From Gordionus sp. m RMFG-2023 (Eukaryota > Nematomorpha > Gordioida > Chordodea > Parachordodidae), in the NCBI RefSeq assembly GCF_954871325.1, contig NC_088776.1, forward strand, positions 7,013,985-7,077,984: DNA of 64,000 nucleotides, written 5' to 3'. This document shows, in pieces, positions 36,344 through 49,182 of the stretch. Position 1 is the stretch's first letter. Each line of letters starts with the position of its first letter. The notes beneath the pieces are model-generated. The model saw only the letters and a list, made by a program, of their open reading frames with translations, did not search any database and had not been told where the DNA came from. A program made the translations under genes and the position numbers.

Positions 36344-36879
36344 AAATTTTATCTTGTGTACATTCTTTTATATTTAAAAAGATCATTGGTTTTTTTTAAA
36401 TTAATATATTTTAATTAATCAAGATCTTATTTTATTTTGAAAAATAGTTACAGATATTTATATAAACTAATTATAAAAAATAATAAGCGGATAATTAAGT
36501 TAATTTAAAATCCCTGACCCGCAAAAATTATTTTAGCAATTTTTATATTTCTACCGTAATTTTTATATTTTGACCTGGCAACCCTGCGTATGATCGAAAT
36601 GGAGAAGTGCAAATCCTACTTCAAAAAAAAATTAACAAAATAACCACAAGCTGCATTTTGTAGTTCAAAATTGGTATAATATTGTTATCATTTCTAATTT
36701 TTTTTAATTTATCTAATGCATTGTATAATTTTTTATGACATTTTAGAGGCTATTGATGAGAACTCTTAACTCAGAGATTTCCACTCATGATTTATTCAAA
36801 GCTTCTGGTTTTTTATCTCAATGCGTTAATATAAATTACGTTATATTAGCCATTATGAGATATTAATAAACAATAGATC

Positions 36880-39763
36880 CAGGGGCGTCGCTAGTCTTTA
36901 CAATCTCAGGGGGCTCAACTAAAAAAATTTTATGGGCCGGGTTATATATTAATATATTTTTAAAAATTACTAAACTCTTGAAGGATTATTTTTATTTTCA
37001 TATTTTGTTTTTTATTATATTATACGTACAAAATAAACTAGAATATAAATAATTAAGACTAGAATATTGATCATTTAAACTAGAATATAAATATCATTAA
37101 GACTTGAATATAAATATCATTAAGACTTGAATATAAATATCATTAAGACTTGAATATAAATATCATTAAGACTAGAATATAAATAATTAAGACTAGAATA
37201 TAAATAATTAAAACTAGAATATAAATAATTAAAACAATACATTTCTACAAATTTTTCAATACAAAATCGATTTACTACAGTATAAAGTATTTTAAATTGC
37301 TGATATAAAAAATTTCGCGTCTAAAGAATTACAAGTGATAAAACCGATTAATTAATTCATACATATGCCTCAATTGTTAATGTTTTTAAAAACCCCATAA
37401 GGCAATATAATTCTAAGCAACTAACATTAACAAAAGGTCATGAAACTAATATAACTCTCTCTTACCATTTAGACAAAGTTTTATAGAATGGACTAATAAG
37501 GAAAAATTTATAGGCCTAACCAAATCAACAATTCTTGAAGAAGAGAATATAAACGACCAATCCAAATCATAAAACTATATGGTGGTTAGAGCTTCCTCTT
37601 AGATGACATGATGGAAGCTAGATAAGTAATCGAGAAAATTATTGAGATATTAAATTTCTAAAAGATTATATTCCATTTTTAATCCTATATAAACTACTGG
37701 ACAGTTGATCATTGTTGCTCATCTTAATTATGCAATCATATGCTCTCAGCAGCTTTAGTAATAATCTTAAATTACATAGCCACACAAATAATAGATGCTG
37801 GTTAATTTGCAGTCATAGCCATGACATACACGATGTTAACTCATATCAAAATCTAGTATGTTAGATATATTGATAAAGCAAAAACACCTAAAATCTTGGA
37901 AGAAATTATGTTTGGAAGATATTATGCAAATATATTAAAGCCTTGAGTTATTTACAATTTAAGTGTGCCAAATTAGAAATAAATAATTTGGGAGCTAGAA
38001 AATAAGTACCATAGTGATATGATGAAAGCAATTAAGATCTTATATATTATTGTATTGTCAATGTATTCAAATATTTTTAAAATTTTTCAGAAACTTTGGT
38101 CAAATCAAAAGAAAGCATTTACTGCTTTTTTCTGATTTTTTCCTATCTCAAAAAGAATTTTTTTATAAGCACCATGTCTTTTAGCTAATTTTGGATATGA
38201 AAAAAAAATTTATAAAATAAATATTAAACGATATATTTACTAGCAGATACTAACGCCTAAAATTGCGTTTCAAAAATTATAAGGTTAAATTATTTATCAT
38301 TCACAATAATTTCTTCATTATTCAATGAATCTAAATAAGATTAATTTTAAAATGTATTTCTTTTCAGTGTATTTATTTTTGTAAATATAATATATAAAAA
38401 GTAATATTCCATATTATAGTATCCATTTTTCAAAAATATATATAAATAAGCAAACTATTCTAAATTTATTTAGCATTTTTATTAAAATATAGTTTATTAT
38501 TAAGTTAGGATAAATATATAAATATATAATTCTCAAATTATGAAAGAATGATCGAGTAAACAATTTAGCCAATATTATCTTTATTAATGTAAAAAGAATA
38601 ATAGTGTATGATTTTTTAAGATATTGACTATTTTTATAGAAAATATTTACTATGTTTTATTTAGCTAATATTTTGACATTACCTTATGTGATTATAATAG
38701 AAAAATTTTAAAAAAATTTTCTATTTCTAGTGTCCTGCTCCTGAAAGGTGAAAATATATTGCAAAGCAATTTTTGCTTAACTTGAAAACTAAAGAAATCA
38801 ATATTGTTTAATACTCTGGTGAAAAATGACTTAAATAGAAAATCTATAGAAATTAGGCAAATTTGGGAGGAAATAAGAAAAACATATAACTTCAATTATG
38901 ATCAAGTGAAAAAGAAACCTTCCATTAAAATAGATAATTAACTAATAAATTTTTATTTTTTAAAACTTAAATGTCCAAAGTGTTTTGTTATTAATTTGTA
39001 AAAATTTTATTATTTTTTTCAAAACATTTTGGACACAGACTTATATATAAATTTATTTACCTATTTTCTTTCTTTTAACATTTTTGTTTTCAATATTTAT
39101 ATCTTTTAAAACTATATTTTAATCGTCTTTCAACTAAATCAAAGTTTGAATTTTAAAAACTGTATAAAATATACTTTGTTCATCACCAGCTTTATTATTG
39201 AGTCCTCTTCTTTGGTCCTCAAGATTATTGCTACTTTTATCTTTAGTTTTTTTCATAAAGTCTTTAATGCTTAAATTTTTAAATCGCAAAGTCATTTTAT
39301 TTAAATAGTGATTTTAAACTCGGCTTACAATATTAAATTTGTTAATTTTCAATTAATAAATCTTTATATTTATTTAATTAAGGTTATATAATAATTTAAT
39401 TAATAAAAATCAATTAAACTTCAACTGTTAATGCTAAATTGATATTTAAACATTATGCATGGTATTGATATTTTATTTTTAACAAAGAATTTGATTGCAA
39501 GCTGACATAGTGAAAATATAATTTATATGTATTAATCTAATCTAATAAAATTTAGATAGTCTTATTAATTTTTAAATAATAAAATTAAATCTATATATTA
39601 CTTAATAGAATTATAATAAACAGGGAACAATCAAAAAAAGTTCTTTTTAGTTTAAGGGGATATTAAGGAACCATTAAAAAAAAAATTTTTTTTGCTTCAG
39701 GGGGCTATTCAAATTTTTCAGGGGGCTTGAGCCCCTGCGCCCCCCCCCCTAGTGACGCCACTG
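36880..39763. mobile_element. hAT-C element (2.9 kb) inside hAT-A
   Basis: Ends CAGGGGCGTCGCTAG and CTAGTGACGCCACTG are inverted repeats of the widespread CAGTGGCGTxxCTAG hAT type. Flanks are AATAGATC (36872-36879) and AATAAATC (39764-39771), 7 of 8 matching. Subterminal GGGGGCTCAA/TTGAGCCCC blocks lie next to each end. No transposase was recognised. The longest frame (38692-38895, minus, 67 aa) shows no hAT motif. It is probably non-autonomous or badly decayed. Confidence 0.9.
37050..37235. repeat. Short tandem repeat, 18-23-bp unit, ~8 copies
   Basis: Repeats of AAGACT(T/A)GAATATAAAT with ATCATT or AATT spacers; the middle copies are identical. Lies within hAT-C. Confidence 0.85.
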
Positions 39764-40601
39764 AATAAATCCTTTAAATAAGTATCTACTGTCAGTATAT
39801 ATACTAATAAAGTTAATGGTAAAAATTATATTGATTCCACGATCAATATGATAAAAGAAGCGATAATTCTTTTGATTTGATTATTAGGGCTGAAAAACTT
39901 TTAACAAAATTTAATTTCATCCTCCAAAAATCATAACGGGTATATAAAATGCTTACAAATTTTTAAGTTTTTTAGTCATGATTATATTACAATTTGATTG
40001 TGAAAGACTCCAATTGGAGTTCTTTAAAAAAGAATTATTATGAAAATATTGATTACTTTGTTGATCGTTTTATAAAGAGATTTACACAAGAAAATTATAA
40101 TCTTCTATCATATTTTATTGCATTGTCACTACTCGACCCTGATTATTTTATATCAAATAAATTGGCCCCGTTATAATTATTATCAAACTTAAATATGGAA
40201 ACGTTACATCATGAAATAACAAAAGGATTATTAACTGCAGAAACATATAATTTTGAAAATATCCTAAATATTATGAATAAAAAAAATATCATCTTACATT
40301 TAAAGAATTGTATAAATTCTATTCAGCAGCCATCATCATTGGGGTAAACAGCTTCTTGTGAGGGTTCATTCTTTACACTAAAAAGTTCTATCGAACACTA
40401 GAGAATCAATGAAAGATCAACGTAAACAAAATATAGTATTAATGGCTTATGAAAAAAGAATAACACAGGATTTATATTTTTATTCATTTATGTTCAAATT
40501 TAAAAATATAAATCGTCCTATTATATTATAGTAATATTTTGTAACTCCTGCATTTTTCGCACATACAAAATAAAGTTATTTATATATATATATATCTATA
40601 T

Positions 40602-40690
40602 TATAATTTTCCGATGTCCTCACTACGTCATCGTGATGTCATGTCTCGCTACGTCATGTCATAGCTACATCATGTCATCAGTACGTATTT
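40602..40690. repeat. CTACGTCATG minisatellite, right flank of the nest
   Basis: Copies of CTACGTCAT(CG)TGATGTCATG and related 10-bp units follow ATTATAATTTTCCGATGTCC. Counterpart of 30768-30822. Confidence 0.6.
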
Positions 40691-41119
40691 ATTTATTTTT
40701 TTTAAAAAAACTGGATAAAATAAGTATATATTATTTTTTTTTAAAGTAAGTAAATAATTTTTTTAAAAAAAGATAAAATTACATTTTAGATTACAACCAT
40801 TGTCACAATTGGAGGTTTTGGATTGTGAACTTAAGAACCTAAATATAAAATAAAAATATATACTAAAATATGATTCTAAATTTTTATTAAATAAATAACT
40901 ATAATCAAATACAAAGTGAAAAACATAATCAAAATAAAAGAAAAAGAAAATTAATATAAAAATTAAAATTTAAAAATTATATTTTTAAAAGTATATATTA
41001 AAAAATTTTCCAAGCGAAAAATAAAAAGGTTTATCATCCCACTTGTTAAAACTCTTATAGTATGAAAAAATCTAAAATACGCGTTTTTTTCTCATTTTAA
41101 AAGACGGGGACCTAAATAA
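40691..41119. other. AT-rich spacer between the nest and the Helitron
   Basis: No gene seen. The last base, A at 41119, forms the left side of the Helitron A/T target. Confidence 0.4.
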
Positions 41120-41889
41120 TCTATATATATAATCCTCAAAAAATGTCAATCAAATTTAGCCAATAGTTTTCTTTTAAATATTATTTGTCCAATCAAAATG
41201 ATTATAGCAAATTTGATCAAAGTCACAGTCACAACTGTGACATTATATAGTCAATTATTTTACCTGATAATAGTCAATTATAATTTTTTTAATATATTAG
41301 TAATATTCAACTTCTTTATTAATTATTGGACGTTTGTCCTACTTAAATAGAGAGTGATTCTTAATAATATTTAATTAATATTAACAAATTCGGAAGTATT
41401 TAAGTTATGTTAAATTGTAGTTTTAATCTCCATGATATTTAGCGCCATCTATAAAATTATATTTTATTTTAAATAGCATTATATTTCTAAGTTGAAATGT
41501 AAATATTTTGTCTTAATTGATGTCAAATATATTGTTCTTTCTATATATCTATAATTTATCTATCTATCTATCATAGCAATTTTAAGCCAATTTAGATCAT
41601 ATTAGCAAAATGGATTTAATCTCATATAAATCATGGAAAGCATTTCAGAAGTATTTTGAGGCAATAGGCAGGAAGGAACATTAGTATGAAAAAAATGTTT
41701 GCAGATAATCCTACAAGAGCTAAGGAATTCAAATCTATAATATATATATTCAATAAAAATCATCATAGCTTAAACATATCAAACACGCATCATAAACCAA
41801 ATCGAACCGCCATTTTCAAAAAAAGAATTTTAATACAAAAAACAATTACAAAACATATAATAATATAATAATTACAATAATTGATATTT

Positions 41890-42600
41890 TTTTTAACAGA
41901 CACAACATCGAGCAAAACCTTCAATCATCAGTAAATAATTATATTTTTTAACAGACACCACATCGAGCAAAACCATATACTTTCAATTTACACATCTTAA
42001 TCTTGAAGATACTGAAAATCAAGAACAAGTTGAACATTACTGTGGGCCATTAAAATCTATTTTATTATTTTTTTTTAGATTCCTACACAAGATACCATTC
42101 AACAAAACCAAACAATGGAACGTTTCATACTACCAAAATCTAAAGAAGGCATTATTGCTTCAACAAGAGTAAATTTTATATTTTTAAGATGTGATTCCGA
42201 AATATATATTTATTAGGTGAGGGGCTATTCTAATATTTTCCATTATTTTTTATAAATATGTTTATGAAGTATATATTTAGTAATTTTATTTTATGTCCAC
42301 AATAATAAATATTTTAAACTAAACTTATTTTTATAAAATTGAGTAATTCTTATATTTTTAAATTTTAATAATAAATCAACATAAGGAGAAAGCTAGAAAG
42401 AGACAGGCACTTTGTCGTATCAAGAAAAGGAACGAGCAAAGTCTTATTCCTACAACATCCAACCATCTTGAAGATACTGGAAATAAACAATTTGCTTCAA
42501 CATCCAATCATCTTGAAGATACTGAAAATCAAGAACAAGTTGAACATTACTGTGGGCCATTAAAATCTATTTTATTATTTTTTTTAGATTCCTACACAAG
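41890..42600 (+). pseudogene. Possible upstream exons of the Helitron gene, with a duplicated segment
   Basis: A segment encoding HLEDTENQEQVEHYCGPLKS occurs twice, at about 41993-42085 and 42510-42605, nearly base for base, including a T-rich tract ending TTTTTTTTAG before ATTCCTACACAAG. Between them about 42385-42480 reads KARKRQALCRIKKRNEQS, the basic style of a Helitron protein N-terminus. EHYCG recurs just before the main frame (44130). Frames are interrupted, so exon structure cannot be settled. Confidence 0.5.
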
Positions 42601-42639
42601 ATACCTTTGGTGCAATATCTAAGTATAATTTTTTCAGTG

Positions 42640-43160
42640 ATCCTATATCAATAAAAACAAATCAAGTTAAAAATTTTAATTTATGACAATAAATAAATTT
42701 ATTTAAATTAGATTCCACGGATCATATTGCCGAAATGTGCCATTCAACGGACTCTTAATCTACCCAAATCAATAAAAACAAACGAAGTTAAAAAATTTAA
42801 TTTATGTTATCAAATAGATTTTTTAAAATTAGATTCCACGATATATATTACCAAAATGTACCATTCAGCAGAATCTTAATCTACCAAAATCAATCAAAAT
42901 AAACCAAGTTAAAAATTTTAATTTATCTTAATAAATTAATTTTTTTAAATTAAATTCCACGAATCATATTACCAAAATGTACCATTCATTCAACAGAATC
43001 TTAATCTACCCAAATCAATAAAAACAAACGAAGTTAAAAATTTTAATTTATGTTAACAAATAAATTTTTTTAAATTAGACACTACCAAAATCTACTATTC
43101 ACCAAAATCTTAATCTACCCAAATCAATAAAAACAAACCAAGTTAAAAATTTTAATTTAT
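42640..43160. repeat. Tandem array of a ~120-bp unit, ~5 copies, within the Helitron
   Basis: Each unit has TTAGATTCCACGAATCATAT, ACCAAAATGTACCATTCA, AATCTTAATCTACCCAAATC and AAGTTAAAAATTTTAATTTA. Copies are similar but with small indels. Lies upstream of the Rep-helicase frame. Confidence 0.85.
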
Positions 43161-43462
43161 GTATAACAAATATTTTAATAAATATAAATTTCTGAATCAC
43201 ATCTCATAAGATAGATAAGAAAATTTTTGATTTATCCATCATCAGGGGTTATTCATAATTTATTATTTATTTATGAAGTATATGGTTATTAATTTTAATT
43301 TATGTCCACAATAAAAAATATATTTCATCAACTAATAAAAAAGAAAATTCTTATTTCACTATCATCTTGACGGGCAAAATATAAGATAAAATAAGTATAT
43401 AATCGTAATTACCCATGGAATATTTTAGAAAAAATTATTATAAGCCTGGCATATGTTTACAT

Positions 43463-44046
43463 CAGAGCCGGTGTATTGATTGTGAAATCAATACCCATTG
43501 TAACTTCAATACCGTATTGATATCATTATAGATTCAATACCGTAGTGATATATTGCTATTGTAGAATCAATACCGTATAGATTTTTAAGATGTTTGCATC
43601 GCTTCAAATATATTGGCGACCATTAAAATTATAAAATATTTATTTATTATATATTTTTTCATCGCTTTATAAATATTGGCCGCCATTTTCGATTTGTAAA
43701 AATTTTATTTAAAATAGATTTAATAGTTTTAAATATATTAAAATGATAAATATGATTTTCTATTCTTTTATATAATTTATCAGGGAATTTATTTATTTTA
43801 CAATATCCTATATATTTTATATTTGTTTACTCATTATTTGTAATTTGTGAAGTGCTATATAATTGTTGATTCAAAGTTTTATAAATGATATTATGAATTC
43901 AAATAAATTAAATGGACCTTATTGATTGAGTTTATAAAATTTTGTGATTCATATATAAATGTCGAATCAAAGATTTATAAAAATCAATAACGTATTGATT
44001 TTTGATGGTATTGATTTTACAATTACACCGGGTCTGCAGGTCTCTG
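43463..44046. repeat. MITE inserted upstream of the Helitron Rep frame
   Basis: Left end CAGAGCCGGTGTATTGATTG and right portion CAATTACACCGGGTCTG are inverted repeats. The right end continues CAGGTCTCTG as in hAT-F. Inside are repeated ATCAATACCGTATTGAT palindromes. No matching 8-bp flanks were found. Confidence 0.6.
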
Positions 44047-44163
44047 AATAATCACAAAAATATTAAATTATAATTTTTAGCAGGCCTCAAATTTATTTTA
44101 GATAAATATTTCTGCACAACAATCATTAGTACAAGAACATTATTGTGGATTACTCAACACTAA

Positions 44164-47100
44164 GTGCGATTATTGCGATTCTCTAAATTTTTTATTGGAA
44201 AAACCCACATAGGCAAATTTAAGAATTGCTGTCATAAGGGGAAAGTTAAGATACCATCAATCCGATATATTCCTTTTTTACAAGACCTTTTATCTAATCC
44301 TAACAATGAATTTCATTCAAACTTTATGAAATATATAAGATCTTATAATAGTTCACTTGCGTTCGCATCCATGGGAGCACAGATTTCTAATAGTTTAAAC
44401 CCAGGCCCATATTGTTTTAGAGTTCATGGGCAAATTTATCACCGAACATCTCATTTATATCCTTCCACTGGGATGCCTCCTAAATTTGCACAACTATATG
44501 TCCTTGAGACCACCCAGGCTGTTAATGGCAGGTTACACATGAAAGAAAATTCTGGTTGCAATGAGGATCTCTTAAAAAGATTAGATATTTTAATAAGACA
44601 GAATAACCCATTTTCTATTAGTTTTAAAACCTTGGGAGAAATTGAGAAAGAAGAAAAAAATAGGGCTATTCAAGAAAATCCTCCAGTTCAAAAAATCAAT
44701 ATGATTTTTCGTGCAGATCGCTCAAGTGACAAGCGAAGATATAACATTCCTAATATAGATGAAGTAGCTATGATTTTTACAAATGATGATGGTGAACCCC
44801 CATTTAAACGGGATATCAAGGTCTATCCTCGAGTTGATGGTAGTGATCTGATAAATATATTAAGCCCTAATCTTGATCCAATGGTATATCCTCTATTATT
44901 TCCTTTTGGTGACCCTGGTTGGAAACCAGATTTAAAGGGTGAAGATACAGGTCGTACAAGGGCAAATATCTCACTACTACAGTTTAAAATATTTAGATTA
45001 GGAATTCGTGAAAATGAATTCAACCCAATCCTTTTTGCTGGGAAATTATCACAACAATATATTGTTGATTCCTATTTACAGGTCGAGGCGAATAATTTAA
45101 ATTTTATTAGACAAAATCAGCCAAAATTACGAGTAGATGAATATTCTGGATTAATGGACTACTTGGAAACAAAGTCAAACAATATAATTCCCGGCAAAGC
45201 AGTAATATTACCATCATCTTTTCAAGGTTCTCAAAGAAATATGCGAGAACGCTATCACGATGCAATGGCCATTGTGCTCAAATTTGGCAAACCTGATTTG
45301 TTTATTACTTTTACATGCAATCCTAATTGGCGTGAAATTAAGGAAAATCTAAATCCCGGGCAAAGTCCTACAGATAGACCAGATTTAATAGCCCGTGTTT
45401 TTAAATTGAAATTAAATGAATTATTGTTCGATATAAATAAAAAAAATTTATTTGGTAAATCTATGGCTTTTATATATACAATCGAGTTCCAAAAAAGAGG
45501 TTTGCCTCATGCCCATATACTTATTATTTTAAACGATGATAGCAAAATTGAAACATCTCAAGCTATAGATAAATTTGTTTGTGCCGAAATGCCAGATAAA
45601 ATTCTCGATCCTAAACTTTTTCAGATTGTTACCCATTTTATGATACACGGTCCTTGCGGGATATTTAACCCCAAATCGCCTTGCATGGAAAATGGCATAT
45701 GTACCAAAAAATTTCCGAAGGATTTTCAAATGGAAACAAGACCAAATATTGATGGGTATCCATATCATAAAAGGCGAGATAATGGTATTACAATTCTTTC
45801 CGGTAAACCTACGGATAATCGTTATGTTATTCCATATAATCGATATCTAATGTTAAAATTCAATGCTCATATTAACGTGGAAATTTGTACATCTATTAAA
45901 TCGGTAAAATATATCTTTAAGTATATTTATAAGGGCTATGACTGTACTAATGTTGACATTAATGTTGCTTCAAATATAAATATTCATGACGAAATTAAAT
46001 CACATTTAAATGCGCGATATGTGAGTGCATGTGAATCAATGTGGAGGTTATTAGAAAATAATATGCATGACCGCTCGCACGCTGTTATTCGCTTAGGAAT
46101 TCATTTACCTTTACAACAGCCAGTATATATCACTGCTGGACATGAAAGAGATGCTTTATTGAGATCAGAAAATAAACATACTACTTTAACGGCATGGTTT
46201 GAGTTAAATAAGACAGATCTAAATGCTAGACAATATCTTTATGGGGAAATACCTTATCATTATGTGTTTACAAATTACCATTGGAAACTAAGAAAAAAAC
46301 GATTAAATGTAATTTCAAGAATGTATTCCGTTCATCCTAATTCTGGTGAACGATTCTTCCTTCGATTATTATTACTTCATGTTTGCGGGGCTACAAGTTT
46401 TGATTATTTAAAAATTATTAATGGAATTTTAATGAGTACTTTTAAAGAGGCAGCTATTAAAAGAAATTTGTTATCAGATGATAAAGAGTGGGAATCATGC
46501 TTAGAAGAGGGATCAATATATCAAATGCCGTCACAACTTCGGAGTACTTTTGTCTTTATCTGCATTTTTTGTCAGCCTGAAAATCCTGCATATCTATGGA
46601 ATAGGTTCAGATTTATGATGATTAAAGATTATTTGCGTCAATATTCAGAAGTAATTGCAATAAACATGGCTTTAATGGACATTGAAAACGTTTTTCTTGA
46701 TCATGGTTTATGCTGTCAAAGTTTTGATCTTCCTTCACCTACAAAAATCCCCCCAAAACAACATTATGATGCTCATGTTGAAGCTGCCGATTCAATCGAG
46801 CTTATATCTAAATTAAACCGATTACAAAAATATGCTTTTGATTTAATTATACAAGCGATTGAATTAGAAAATATTCCAGAAAGATATTTCTTCGTGGATA
46901 ACCCTGGAGGTTCAGGTAAAACGTATCTTTACAATACCTTAATGTATTATATAAGAGCAAAAAATCAAATTGTATTGCCTTTTGCAACCACCGGCATATC
47001 CTCTATTCTTTTAAAGGGGGGAAGAACCATCCATAGCGGATTTAAATTACCTGTGCCTATCTTTGAAACTTCTACATCCCATATGAATTTACATAGTTCG

Positions 47101-48156
47101 CTAGCTCTAGATATTAAAAATAGCAAATTGATTATTATTGATGAGGCCACAATGATGACTAAACACGCTTTGCGATGCATTGACCGATTACTTAAAGACA
47201 TTATGAAAAATTCCCACCCATTTGGCGGAAATGTAATTTTATTAGGTGGTGATTTTAGACAGACTTTACCAGTAGTGCTTAAAGGCTCCAAAGTCGATAT
47301 TATAGAGTCCTGTATAAAAAGTTCATATTTATAGAGTCATTTTAAAATAATACATTTGATTGATAATATGCGTATTTCATCAGATCAAGTTGATTACAAT
47401 GCTTGGTTACTTAAAATTGGAGATGGGCTATCACGCAGCAATTCTGATCTTCCTACAAATAGTGTTGAAATCCCATCTTATTTGCTTGAAAATGATTCAT
47501 TAATAAAATGTGTAAATGGTAATTCTATAGAAATTGCTGATATAGATAGTCTTTCTACTAAAATAATATTAACCACCAAAAATGAAATTGCACTAACCCT
47601 CAACAACGATATCATTAATATAATTTCAGGCCCTATCAAACATTATTATAGTGCAGATTCCATTGAAAGCGATAATAAGGATGATATAATGAATTTTCCA
47701 CTAGAATTTTTGCATTCACAAACTCCATCCGGTATGCCACCTCACAAGCTAACACTTAAGGTTGGTACAATTGTTATGCTATTACGCAACTTGAGCCCAA
47801 AGAAAGGACTTTGTAATGGTACCCGTTTAATCATACGACATTTACATAGTAATTTTATCGACGCTGAGGTATTGACAGGCAATAATAAGGGTAATCGAGT
47901 TTTTCTCCCACGAATAGATCTAGCTCCAAGTGACTCTCAATTACCATTTACTTTAAAAAGACGACAGTTTCCTATAATTCCCGCTTTTGTGATTACAATA
48001 AATAAAAGTCAAGGACAAACTTTTGATCATGTAGGCTTATTCCTCCCTGAGCCCGTTTTTGCCCATGGACAACTATATGTGGCTCTTACTAGATGTAAAT
48101 CTCAAAATAATATGAAAATTATGATTTTGCCATCAGAATTACAAGGAAAAATTTAA
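44164..48156 (+). pseudogene. Helitron Rep-helicase protein (RepHel)
   Basis: Rolling-circle transposase joined to a PIF1-family helicase, about 1330 codons. Zinc-finger-like start: CCHKGKVKIPS. Rep nuclease: DLFITFTCNPNW, metal-binding LPHAH (His 449 and 451), and KYIFKYIYKG with the two Tyr at about 583 and 587. Helicase: Walker A GGSGKT (about 915), Walker B IIIDEA (about 990), QTLPVV after GGDFR, and at the C-terminus LYVALTRCKS. One in-frame TAG after ...KSSYL (47332-47334) separates 44164-47331 from the remainder, which stays in the same frame. A further frame break lies near 44205, upstream of which CGLLNTKCDYCDSLNF seems to belong to the protein. All catalytic residues are present, so it is a young but probably inactive copy. 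Confidence 0.93.
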
Positions 48157-48269
48157 AAAAATGATAAAACATTCACACAAAATATCGTATATAATGAAAT
48201 CTTAAATTCATAATTTGTAAGAAATTTAAAAAAGTCACCAACTTTGTTATTCACCATCAAATCACCAAC

Positions 48270-48640
48270 TTTACATCATCTTCAAAAACGAAACCAACTT
48301 GAGCAAAGAAAAGAGAACTTCTTCACCATCGCTAAACCATCTTCCTCACCAACAACAGTATATTCTATTTAATTTCAATTTACACGTTTTATTTCAGGTT
48401 ATTTACGGCAAACTACGAGCAAGGAAATCACAACATCATCTTCAAAAACGAAACCACCTTGAGCAAAGAAAAGAGAACTTCTTCACCATCGCTAAACCAT
48501 CTTCCTCACCAACAACAGTATATTCTATTTTATAATTTCAATTTACACGTTTTATTTCAAGTTATTTACGACAAACTACGAGCAAGGAAATCACAACATC
48601 ATCTTCAAAAACGAAACCACCTTGAGCAAAGAAAAGAGAT
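48270..48640. repeat. Tandem repeat, ~162-bp unit, 2.3 copies, in the Helitron 3' part
   Basis: Units begin AACATCATCTTCAAAAACGA and include TTCTTCACCATCGCTAAACC and TTACACGTTTTATTTCA. The first two are almost identical, so the duplication is recent. The open frames at 48299-48662 (MSKEKRTSSPSLNHLPHQQQ) exist only because the repeat lacks stops. Confidence 0.9.
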
Positions 48641-49182
48641 TGAAATCTCCTTTTTTAGGTAAAATTTTCTATATTATAAAATTTATTATATTATATTTTT
48701 TATATGGCTACAAATGCATATGTGTTGTAACCCGATAATCATCAACTCTTGAAGTATAAATATTTATTATATTTTCTTATAATTCATATCTTTGTCTCTT
48801 TTTTTCTATTTCTTCCTTCTGACTTTCATTCTTTTTTTCATTTCTTTGCTCCCCTAAAATCCATCTCCTACCTTCACGCGGTGGGGAGTGAACAGTAATT
48901 CTGACTAACAGGAGCTCTGGTAAATAATGTTAGTATTTAGGGTGCTAATAAGAGATATTGTTTCATTTTTGTAATTTAAAATATAAATTTCGAAATCACA
49001 TCTCATAAAAAGGAAAATGTCTGATTCCTCCATCATCAAATAAAGGTAAAATATATTATTCATCAATCATTGAATAAAAAAGACAATTCCTCTCTCTTAG
49101 TCTTAATGGGTTGGAATTGGCCTGAAGGAGGAGGGGGAGGGGTAAAAATAATTATCGTAAAAGAACGAATAAAATTCTCATC

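Larger units (their letters stand above)
31615..36586 (+). mobile_element. hAT-B1, inverted-dimer hAT with two later insertions
   Basis: Ends CAGGGTGGCCA and TGGCAACCCTG, with identical 8-bp flanks CGTATGAT (31607-31614 and 36587-36594) lying inside the hAT-A transposase. Left arm (31615-32344, continuing 32737-33157) and right arm (33160-33620 plus 36349-36586) are inverted, diverged copies of the same transposase start. It contains a MITE (32345-32728) and an LTR retrotransposon (33621-36343). A second copy of this family lies at 52239-55360. Confidence 0.93.
30966..40535 (+). pseudogene. hAT-A transposase (TTF-type, DUF4371), in three separated pieces
   Basis: Piece 1 (30966-31614) contains HNRYYLNSIFDMMLFLS, then the NAQYTSxxxQNEI-like region of DUF4371 and ends SQAYNGANVT at the hAT-B1 insertion. 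The frame resumes after the TSD at 36595 with RNGEVQ, and continues to 36879 at the hAT-C insertion. Piece 3 (39772-40535) includes LSYFIALSLLDPDYF and the dimerisation domain (EGSFFTLKSSIEH, then QNIVLMAYEKRI). Several stops lie within the pieces, so it was decaying before or after the insertions. The pieces themselves show the family signature GQGYDGANxMSG in the form SQAYNGANV. Confidence 0.75.
30823..40560 (+). mobile_element. hAT-A, a TTF/DUF4371-type hAT carrying a nest of other elements
   Basis: Left end CAGGGCTGTTGGGGG at 30823. Transposase pieces on the plus strand flank two later insertions and read on across them: hAT-B1 (31615-36586) and hAT-C (36880-39763). The right end is not clear and no matching CAGCCCTG terminus was found; the coding part ends near 40535. 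About 1.9 kb of hAT-A itself remains. Confidence 0.8.

Noticed and set aside
37050-37235. Short regular repeats as a CRISPR-like array
   Set aside because: Units and spacers are all alike (simple tandem repeat) and the genome is eukaryotic.
48299-48662. Two frames starting MSKEKRTSSPSL
   Set aside because: They are the same tandem repeat read twice and end at different points; no sign of a protein.
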